The notes beneath the pieces were generated by a model that worked only from the letters and a program-made list of their open reading frames with translations, did no database searches and had not been told where the DNA came from. This document shows positions 37,343-47,200 of a DNA stretch of 64,000 nucleotides, piece after piece. Location of the stretch: NCBI RefSeq assembly GCF_028769735.1, contig NC_088173.1, positions 64,335,421-64,399,420 of the forward strand, in the 5' to 3' direction. Every line of letters begins with the position of its first letter. Positions within the stretch are counted from its first letter, which is position 1. Source of the stretch: Zonotrichia leucophrys gambelii (taxonomy: Eukaryota > Chordata > Aves > Passeriformes > Passerellidae). The position numbers and the translations under genes are program-made.

Positions 37343-37674
37343 GGGGGCCCCAAAAATACCACAGGCTCCAGCTGCTGCAGCCCTGGGAGCCTCTGGGACC
37401 CCCTGTCTGTCCCTGCTCCTGTCCCTCCTGACCCCAGGCACACCCTGAGGGGCCCAGGGCTGTCACAGCTCCCTGGTGGGGGACAGCACAGCTGGGACAG
37501 GGCTGGAGACTCCGTTTGACATCTGAGGGGAGACAGGGACTGGAAAAGGGGAGCCAAGGTGTGGAGAGGGGAACCAAGGCAGGGAGACAGAGACAACACC
37601 TGCCTGAGGTCAGGAGATCCTGAACAACTACAGTGGTGGCTGACAGAGAGCCCTGAATGGCCAGAGGGGTGCAG

Positions 37675-38045
37675 GCACAGAATCCTGGAATGGGTTGGGT
37701 GGGAAGGGATCCTAAATCCCATCCAGCGCCACCCTGCCATGGGCAGGGACAGCTCCCACTGTCCCAGGTAAATCCAATCTAGCTTCAGGCACTGCCAAGG
37801 ATCCAAGGGCAGCCACAGCAAATCTGGGAATTCCAGCCCAGCCCCTGCCCACCCTCCCAGCCAGCAATTCCTTGCCAAGATCCCAGCCCAATCTCCCCTT
37901 TCCCAGTGGGAGCCATTCCCTGGCTCCTGTCCCTGCAGACCTTGTCCCCAGTCCCTCTCCAGCTCTCCTGGAGCCCCTCCAGGCCCTGCCAGGGGCTCTG
38001 AGCTCTGCCTGGAGCCTTCCCTTCTCCAGGGGAACATTCCCAGCC
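37675..38045 (-). mobile_element. CR1 3' fragment
   Basis: ACAGAATCCTGGAATGGGTT through CCAGTCCCTCTCCAGCTCTC; one of the longest CR1 pieces in the window, near mirror of 34540-34870. Confidence 0.8.
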
Positions 38046-38266
38046 CTTCACCGATCCCACTGATAAAGGGAAAGGTCCGCAGGGAGAAGCTGAAGCTCAT
38101 CAGGAGCCATCAGCACGTTCCTGCCCAGGGGATGATTTAATGGGTTTGTAAATGACGGGGCAGGGGAGGAAGGTGAAGGAGAAAAGCCTCGCTGGGGGAC
38201 GCGGTCCGGGCAATTGGAGGAGGCCGGGCAGAGGGTTCCTGGCATCCCCTGCTATTCCCTGCCATC

Positions 38267-38285
38267 TGCTGCCATCTAGTGCCAG
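38267..38285 (-). promoter_or_regulatory. Predicted CTCF binding site
   Basis: The minus-strand 19-mer CTGGCACTAGATGGCAGCA agrees with the CTCF consensus as I know it at all but one position (G for C at position 4), including the AG-x-x-GGC core. It lies in a unique GC-rich segment between a CR1 fragment and a solo LTR, about 3 kb beyond the ADAM33 stop codon. Confidence 0.5.
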
Positions 38286-38454
38286 CGGGCGCCCAAACCC
38301 TCCCGGACCCAAAACCCAAGCCCTGCCCGGCCCTTGGACCCGTCCCATAGTGGGTGTGGCAGGGTGGACACACCCAGCTGCACACCTGGGCACAGCTGGG
38401 CCAGCAGAGAGCATCGAGCTGCAGCCCTGAACGGATCCCACACTCCTGCCTGAG

Positions 38455-38530
38455 GATGGGATGGGATAATGGGATGGGATAATGGGATAATGGGATGGGA
38501 TAATGGGATGGGATAAGGGGATGGAATGGG
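38455..38530. repeat. GGGATAAT/GGGATG array
   Basis: About nine units of GATGGGATAAT, immediately left of a solo LTR. Confidence 0.85.
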
Positions 38531-38551
38531 CCCTGGGCCAGCCCCGCTGGG

Positions 38552-39158
38552 TGTCGGATCTCAAGATCTCAGTCCTGAGATGCTGAGCCTCCGAGACCCT
38601 GGGGGGGCTCGGGACTCCTGGAATGTTGCCAGAAGTGTCTGGTAGCTGGACTTTAACCCTACACAGGAGACGACAAGGATGAGGGCTTCACCGGGTGAAT
38701 GGTGAAGGGATTAGTTAATTAGAGAGTGAGACACAAGGTTTAGGATTTATGTACAGGGGGGTTTAGAGGAGTAAGATGGAGGAATTGGGGTGTGTCCTGT
38801 CCTCCTTCTTCTTCCTTCTCTCCTCCATCTTCTTTGGCCACGGTGGCACCTTTGGATTGGTTATTACTAAGAGTACACCGAGTTATAAGAATAGATGGTA
38901 TTGGGGAAAAATGATAAATATTGTACACGTAGCAAAGGGTATAAAGATACGTGGCTGCCCAGAGGGCAGGCGGAGTGTGCCCATGGCTGACTGCTGAGCA
39001 GATCTCTGGTGGCTGAAAGAACATCTTTTAGATAAACAATTAATAAACATAAAACCAGAAAGAAGAACTGAAGCCTCTTCTCGTTCTTTGATATGCGGGC
39101 TGCCCCAAGGCCACCTCCGGGCCTTCCAGGCCCCTCAAACAGCCGAGATAAACGGACA
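38552..39158 (+). mobile_element. Solo LTR, class II-like, 607 bp with 6-bp target duplication
   Basis: Begins TGTCGGATCTC and ends ACGGACA; flanked by identical GCTGGG at 38546-38551 and 39159-39164. Inside are a TATA-like GGGTATAAAGATA near 38939 and the poly(A) signal AATAAA near 39041. A 6-bp duplication is typical of ERVK/alpha-type insertions. No internal viral genes are adjacent, so it is a recombined solo LTR. Confidence 0.85.
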
Positions 39159-39164
39159 GCTGGG

Positions 39165-41240
39165 CAGCAGCCCTGAGGTACAAATGGGCTCTGCCAACCC
39201 CTTCCCAGCCTGAAGAACACAGCCTGAGCCCCCTGACCCCATGTGGCAGTGTGACAGAGTGTGACCCAGTGTGACCCAATGTGACCCAATGTGACAGAGT
39301 GACCCAGTCCTGCACTGCTGCGGGAGCATGGAGGGGGCACTGCCCAGCCCTGCCTCCACACCAGGGCCAGAGGAAGGGCCTGTGATGGCCAGGAAGGTGG
39401 CACTGGTGGGCCAGAGTCCCAGCCCAGGGACACTGATCTCGAGATCACCCCCAACCAACGCCCTTCCCTTCCAGTCCTGGTCCCTTCCATCCTCAGTGAC
39501 ACTGGTTTTCTGATTTTGTTATCAGACTAAGAGACGTTGGATCCTTGATCCCAGCTGAATATCCATGAACCATGAAAGATATGGGGGTACCAGGGATCAC
39601 AGAACCCCAGGATCACTGAGGCTGGAAAATCCCTCCAAGGTCACTGAGCCCAGGCTGTGCCTGATCCCCACCTTGTCCCCAGCCCAGAGCCCTGAGTGCC
39701 ACTTCCAGCCCTTCCTTGGACACCTCTGGGGATGAGGACCCCACAGTGCCCAGGGCAGCTCCTGCCAAAGCCTGACCACCCTTTCCATGGAGAATTTCCT
39801 CTTGAAAGTGCTTCAGGGAACACCCAGATGTGAGTCCAACAATTCCAGAACACAGCCCAAGGTAAGGACAGCTTGGGTTAAGGCAGCCACACCCACAGGC
39901 TGGGGACAATGGGGACATTGGGGACAATGGAAGCCCAGAGCAGCTGCCTGAGGGCTCTCCCTGAAACTACATCATGGCTGGACACATCCCAAAGGATTTT
40001 CCCCAGGTCAGATGGGATCTGACAGGTCACACCCAGCTGGATCCCAGGTTACAGGACCCTGGGATCTGCTTGCCCTAGTGTGGGCAGAGCCCTGGAGATG
40101 CCCTGGTGCCTGAAGACTCAGGGGACAGGGAGCAAGAAAAGAGCCAGAGGAGCCAGGGGACTTTTCCAAGTCTTTGTTGTTGTCTCAGACCCTGATCGAG
40201 CCACAGGTCAAGTCACAGGAAAGTGGCACCAACTGTGCAGGTCAACAGCACCTTGGACGGAGGGGTGGGAGCCCTGGAGAGCCCCTTTGTCACACCTCAC
40301 AACAGCCCTGTGAGGTAGGAAACACCCCCAGAGGGGCACTGAGGCACAGAGAGATGCAGAGGCTTGGCCAGGGCAGGGACAAGCCACTGGCACAGGCAGG
40401 AGTTTCCTGCTCTGGTTCCTGCTTGTGGCTCCTTCCCCTGGGAGTGTGAGCAGCTCCTGGAGTCTCTGCTGGGCCTGGCAGGAACAGGCAGCGCTGTGAG
40501 GGATCCTGAGCCCCTCAGGAGCACCCTGGGAGCAGCTGCCATGGGCACTTGGGGTGTTCAGACATTCCCAGACAGTTCCTCCTTCAAGGTGAGCCCGGGA
40601 TTGTCACCTGGAGCTGCCTTTCCTTGTGCAGTGGGACAGGAGGTCAGGGGAGCCTGAGAACTTGGATCCTTCATGGAAATGTCCCAGCACTGCGTGGCCC
40701 AGCCCAAACAGGGCACCAGGGTTCTGTCATGGCAAACATCCCCCCGAGAGGTGCCCAGCGTGGAGCTGCAGGCTGGGGGCTGCAGGCCTGGAGGAGGAGG
40801 AGGAGGTAGCTGCAAGGACATCACGCTGTCACCAGCATCTTCCATCGGTGGGGATGGTCACTGCCCCAGCCACCCCCTCCCAGCCTGTGTGCAATGTCCA
40901 GAGAAGTGAAGCTGGGAGGGAGATGGGCCAGGAAGCAGTGCCAAGAGCCACGGTGGAATCTCCATCATGGACACCCCAGCTCAACCAGCCCTGGTCCAGC
41001 CATGGTGGGATCTCCATCATGGACACCCCACCTCAACCAGCCCTGGTCCAGCTGTGTACCAATGTCCCCTCTCACCCCACCACTACAGTTTGTGTGCTGA
41101 ATACAAATTCTGTCTTACAAAAATAGTCCTCTGGTATCAAAAGGGTTACTAGAACAAGAGCCCTGTGGCCACAGCAGTGCAAATCAGGAGAGCCAGCTCA
41201 GGAACGGGGGTCAGGGATTGTCCCAGGTGTCCTGGGACTG
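39165..41240 (-). other. 3' flank and probable 3' UTR of ADAM33
   Basis: No further exon. Includes a TGTGACCCAATG repeat at 39245-39310, a CR1 piece, and a 66-bp pair CATCATGGACACCCC at 40960-41060. No AATAAA on the gene strand was seen, so the transcript end is unresolved. Confidence 0.45.
39598..39835 (-). mobile_element. CR1 3' fragment (diverged)
   Basis: ATCACAGAACCCCAGGATCA, then CTGACCACCCTTTCCATGGA and GAATTTCCTCTTGA follow reversed CR1. Confidence 0.72.
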
Positions 41241-41292
41241 TCACTTCTTTGAGGAGAAGGAGGTTGACTGGGCTTTGATGGCTGGGACTGGC
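41241..41292 (-). CDS. ADAM33: ADAM33 exon v (C-terminus)
   Basis: Acceptor CTTGGCTCCAG after a pyrimidine-rich tract; entry phase 2. It encodes the last residues [16 protein letters not shown] and TGA at 41243-41241. Closing all phases over 22 exons at a stop here is the main support. The 3' UTR lies to the left; I found no AATAAA on this strand within about 2 kb, so its end is unknown. Confidence 0.78.
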
Positions 41293-44200
41293 CTGGAGCC
41301 AAGAGGAAAGAGAAAGAAGACAACAGGTTTGAGCGCAGGCAGCAGACACCCACCAGCCCCAGCACCCCCTCCCCAGGTCAGGAATTCCTCCAGGGACACT
41401 GCCCCTGACTCTGGCTGTCAGGAGTGGGTCCCCTGAGGCTCCCCTGCCCCACACTCAGAGCAGTGAGCAGTGCAGGAGAGCTGGGAGCACAAGTGGCACT
41501 GTCAAGGACTTGGGCTTTATCCCCCAACTCCAAACAAACCCCATATCCTCATCCTCTGGGACACAGGAGCCCTGCTGGAGTGCCCAGAGGGACCATGTGC
41601 CATCCAGGAGCCCTGGGAAGGTGGATGGGTCCCCATTTCCCAGCCCGGCACAGGGGTCTGTGAATGTTCTCACTCACCTTTGAGGTGGCATCGGTCTGCA
41701 GGGGGAAAGATGAGAGAGCATCAGCATCCATCCCTGCACTCCCTTATCCCCAACAGTCCTCATGCCCAGCATCCACCCCAGCATTCCCTCATCCCATGTC
41801 CATCCCTGCATTCCCTCATTCCCATTGTCCATCCCTGCACTCCCTCATCCCTGCACTCCCTCCTCCCCAGCATCCATCCCTGCACTCCCTTATCCCCAAC
41901 AGTCCTCATCCCCAGCATCCATCCCTGCACCCCCTCATCCCAGCACTCCCTCATCCCCAGCACTCCCTCATCCCCAGCACTCCCTCATCCCCAGTGTCCA
42001 TCCCTGCACTCCCTCATCCCTGCACTCTCTCATCCCAGCACTCCCTCATCCCCAGCAGTCCCACAGCTCCCCCCAGGCCAGGGGCACTCCCAAGGGATGT
42101 CCCTCCCTCCCTGGCACCTTCCAGCCCCACCCTGGTCACTCCTTAGCCACCCCATGGAGCAGTGGGTGCAGACTTTTGGGGTGTCCCTCCCCTGGAATCC
42201 CCGTGCCCCTCCCTCGGGTTCCCCCTGTGCCCCACAGCCAGAGCCCAGTCCTGGGTGCCCCCCAGCTCCCCCCACTCACTTTATTGGCCTCGTGGCAGAG
42301 CTGGAGGCGCTGGTGCTGGGCACCCTGGGGCTGGAGGGAGGGACCATGACCAGCAGGGTCTGTCCGGGGGCAGGGGGCAGCTCCTTGGCCAGGAGGGGGC
42401 TGCCCGGCAGCGGCCGGCGCGGGGCTCCGTGCTTGGGGGGCACCTGGCATCAGAGGGCACAGACAGAGCCCTTAGAGTGGCATCCAAGGAGCCCCTTGGG
42501 GCCACCTGGCATGGCAGGGGGCACAGCAGAGACAGAGCCCTTAGGGGAGCATTCAGGGAACCCTACAGACCTCCCTCCCTGCAGAGGTGAGGTGCTTCAA
42601 AGCACAGAACAACACCCAAAAACCCCGAAAGCACCCTCAGGTGTGATGGGGCTCCTGCAATGTCAGCCCAGGTGCAGCCTCAGGGGGCTCGGACAGATCC
42701 TGAACAGCCCAGCCCAGACAGAGGGCAGGAGTTCACCTGGGCCTGGGGGGGCACAGCTCACCGGTGGGGTCACCTGTGGGGTCACTGAGCACAGCTCACC
42801 TGTGTCTCCCCCAGCACAGCTCACCTGTGGGCTCCTGACAGGGCTGCAGGGCAGAGCTCACCTGTGTCCCCCCAAGCAGAGCTCACCTGTGTGGTCCCCA
42901 ATGGGAGCTCACCTGTATCTCTCCATCAGAGCTCACCTGTGTGGTCCCCAATGGGAACTCACCTGTATCTCCCCAGAGCTCACCTGTGGGCTCCTGACGG
43001 GGCTGCAGGGCAGAGCTCACCTGTGGGGTCCCCCAGCACACCTCACCTGTGTCCCCCCCATCAGAGCTCACCTCTGTCTCCCCATCAAATCTCACCTGTG
43101 GGCTCCTGACTGGGCTGCAGGGCAGAGGTTTCCTGGGCGGCGGCAGCTTGGCCTGAGAGGCACCGCCGGCCTTGGCGGGGCCCGGGGGGGATTTGGCAGC
43201 CGGGGGCGGGGGCCGGGCGGGTCGGGGGTCCCTGGGCCGGGGGGGGATGCCCAGGGGGGCTGGGCGGAGTGGGTGCACCACGTTGATGGGCTGGGAGCCA
43301 GGCTGGGCAGCACCAGGCCGGGGCAGGAATGCCCTCCGAGGGCCCTGAGAGAGGGAGAGAGGGAAAAAGGAGAAAAGCACAACTGGGGGAGCATCCTTGG
43401 GGTACCTGCTCCAGGTGCTCAACAGTAGCTGTGTCCCCGAGCCCTGGGCTCCAGGGGGCTGCAGGAGGAGCTCTGGACACCTCTTGGGGCCAGCACTATC
43501 ACCAGCCCAGGCAAACGCTGACCATGGTCAGTGCTGAACCTGGCAGCACTCATAGGTGGGTTTGATGGGCTTGGAGATGGACATTGGAGGGCATCTCCAG
43601 CCTTCCTGAGCCTGTGATTCTGGGTTTGCTCCTCACCAACCCCATGGGAACACACAGGGATGAGAAAGTGATGGAAATCCAGAGCAGAGTGAGCTCTGCT
43701 GAATCCACACCAATTTCCAGCAGGTGGGAGACATCATCCGAAAAACCTGAATTCTTCCTGAATTCAGCCCTGGTGCCCAAAAAGCACCAATGCAGGTTCA
43801 AAGTTAAAAATTCACTAAAGTGTGGTACAGGATAAATAAAAGAACTGGAAAATGAGGGAATACCCAAATGACGGAATAACCAAACCTGCAGAAGCCAAGA
43901 GCAGTGACCCCAGAAGGAAGAACAAAGCCAAAGACCAACTTTGTTTGAATTTTGGGCTCATTAACATAAAAAAATACCCCCAACACAGACTGTGATCATC
44001 CCTCACTCCCATCTATCCCTTTTCCATATGGGAAATTTCCCAGTGGAAATCAGGGCATTTCCCAGTGACCGCCAGGGGAGTTTGAGCTCAAAACTCAGTT
44101 TTAGGAAGGATGGGCACACCTGGCCATGGGCACACCTGGCCAGGGGCTCAGTGCAGACATGGGGCAGGACCAGCACAGGGCACCAGGGCTTGCCCAGTTC

Positions 44201-47200
44201 CTGGGAGCAGATGTGATATCCACAGGCTTCACATCCTAGCAGGGAATCAAACCTGGCAGGTGAGTTATCCCTGACCCCAGTTAGTCATCCCTGACCTTAC
44301 TGAGTTATCACTCACTTTAGTGAGTTATCACTGACCCCAGTGAGTTATCACTGACCTTACTGAGTTATCCCTGACCCTACTGAGTTATCACTGACCTTAG
44401 AGGGGTGGCTGGAGGCTGAAATGTTCCTCAGGGTGAAAGCAGCTTTGGCATGGGCACTGCTCGACTTCCGACCCACGGACTTGTTCCTGCTGGGAATTCG
44501 GGACATGGCAAAATAAAGCAACCAGGGGAGCACCGGCTGCCCCAAAAACGCTGCCCATCAGCTCCTGTATCAATTAACACCTCATTAACAGCCAGCCCTC
44601 ACTGCTGAGGAACAGGCATGGTCAGTGTGTGACAGGGATGGTCAGTGAGTGTGACAGGGATGGTCATTCTGTGACAGGGATGGTCAGTGTGTGATGGGCA
44701 CCCTACAAGGAATGAGAATTCTCCTCAATTCCAGGCCACCTCCTCCCCTCCCTGGGACTGTCCTGCCCAGAGGACCATCCATGTCCTGGGCTCAGGGAAT
44801 TGCTGAGAGCCCTGGGTTCCCCAGGTCAGTCTGTCCAGCCCCCAGAGCAGGTCTCACACCAGAACAGGGCATTGCTGAGAGCTCTGGGTTCCCCAGGACA
44901 GTCTGTGCAGCCCCAGAGCAGGTCTCACACTAGAGCAGAGGCTCTGGGTTGCCCAGGTCAGTCTGTCTATCCCCAGGGCAGGTCTCCGCCACAGCAGGGC
45001 TCTGGGCTCCCAGGACAGTCTGTGCAGCCCCAGAGCAGGTCTCACACTAGAGCAGAGGCTCTGGGTTGCCCAGGTCAGTCTGTCTATCCCCAGGGCAGGT
45101 CTCCGCCACAGCAGGGGCTGTGCACCCCCAGCTCCCCCAGCCCGTGCCAGGCAGGGTGAAACCAGCCCAGGCTGCCCTGGGTGGAGGGAGGGAAGGGTTA
45201 GGGTGTGTGCCCACCCACCTGCAGGTGCCGTGGGCCCGGACCCTGCTCTCCTGGATCCACCTGGCCAGCAGGGAGTTCTCCTGGCGGTACCAGTAGCAGA
45301 TGCTGAGTGTCAGGGCGGGCAGCAGGAACAGCGAGATGACCACCAGGGCGATCAGGATGGACTCGTGGGCTGCCAGGGGAGCACAGGGGCTACTGAGGGG
45401 CTGGGACAGCCAGCAGCCCCTGGCCCTGCTTATGGTGACCCCATTGCCCACTGCTGGGACATCCCTGCTGGTGCCACCCCAGGAAGGGAACTGCCCTCGG
45501 TGGCCTCTGGTGGCAGTGGGTGCCACCAACAGCCAGAGCTGGGCACACAGTGTGGGGCTGCCTGCATGTCGCAGACAACTTTTATGAAAAAGCCTTTCCT
45601 CAGGATTTTTCCTCCTGAGAAGCTGAGAGGCCTCAGGGACAAAATGTAAACAATGGTTATCTGCTGCTGTGTGATGCAACAGGTGCATCTGTGATTGGCC
45701 CATGTTGGTTGCTTGTAATTAAAGGCCAATCACAAGGAGCTGGCTCGGGCTCTCTGTCCAAGACACAAACCTTTGTTATCATTCTTTCTGATTCTATTCT
45801 TAGCCAGCCTTCTGATGAAATCCTTTCTTCTATTCTTTTAGTATAGTTTTAATGTAATATATATCATAAAATAATAAATCAGCCTTCTGAAACATGGAGT
45901 CAGATCCTCGTCTCTTCCCTCATCCAAGAACCCCTGTGAACATTGTCACACCTGCACAGGCCCCTCTGGGAGCCCCAAGCCCTCCCTGGGCCCTGCTGCA
46001 GCCCAGGAGCCCTCAGGGCATGGGGACACACTCAGGGCACAGGGACAATTGTGACTCACCGTGGTTCTGCACGGGGCCGCTGTCCACGCTGCCCCCCAGC
46101 CCCGGCTTCTCGCAGAATGGGGGGGCCCAGCCGGGCTCACAGTGACAGTTCTTGTTGCTGTTGCACACCTGGGGACAGAGCACAGGGCTGGCATGTGTGC
46201 AATGGGGGTCCACAGGGCAGCAATGGACAGATGGTGACATGAGTCTGGGCTGAAGAAGCTTCACCCCTGACAATGCTCCCCCTTGGGCATCACAGAATCC
46301 TGGAATGGTTTGGCATCAGGGAAGGAGCTTAAATCCCATCCCATCCCACTATCCCAGGCTACTCCAGCCCCAGTGTCCAACCTAGCCTTGGGCACTGCCA
46401 GGGATCCAGGGGCAGCCCCAGCAAATCTGGGAATTCCAGCCCAGCCCCTGCCCACCCTGCCAGGGAACAATTCCCAATTCCCAATATCCCATCTCCATCT
46501 CTTCTTTCAGTTTGAAGCCATTCCCCCTGCTCCTGTCCCTATCTGCCCATGTAAAAAGTCACCCCCCCTCTTCTTTACAAGCCCCTTTTAGTGCTGGAAG
46601 GTGCCAGAAGGTCCCCCCAGAACCTGCTCATCCACAGGCTGACCAGCTGCAGCTCTGAGAGCCTGAGCCATACTGGGCAGAACAAGGGGTAGATGTGGAT
46701 GTTTTACCTGTCACAGAAGGGTCAATCAGATGTTTTGTCTGTCACATCCAGAACCCAGCAGTGTCTGTTGCCCCATCTGACAGAGCCCTCCATCCACAGG
46801 GCTCAGACCTCTGTAACCATTCAGCTTTGGAGAGCAGTGTGCCCTCCCCTCCCTGAGCTACTGCCCTGCCTTTCTGCTGTCCAGTTCTCCTTCCAGCTCT
46901 TGTTGTTCTGCTCTCAGAGCTCAGACCTCTGTAACCTCTGTAACCTGGAGAGCAGTGTCTCCTCTGTCCCTGAACCACTGCCCTGCCTTTCTGCTGCCCC
47001 ACTTCTTCCAGCTCTTGTTCTGCTCTCAGGGGGACCCTGCACCTGCTCTGAGCTCCAAACACTCTCCAGCTCAAACCAGACCAGAGCCAAGCTTTGCAGA
47101 TGGCCCTGACACCATAAACAATCCTCTTCCTCTCGCTGGGACACGGCTGAGCAAAGGTCCCAGCCCTGCCTGGGACAGGTCTGAGAGGCACAAATCCCCT

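Noticed and set aside
41470..43428. Long plus-strand open frame of 652 codons
   Set aside because: It runs antisense over ADAM33 exons s, t and u and over two minisatellites. Its low stop density follows from GC-rich repeats; the splice sites and domain logic are on the minus strand.
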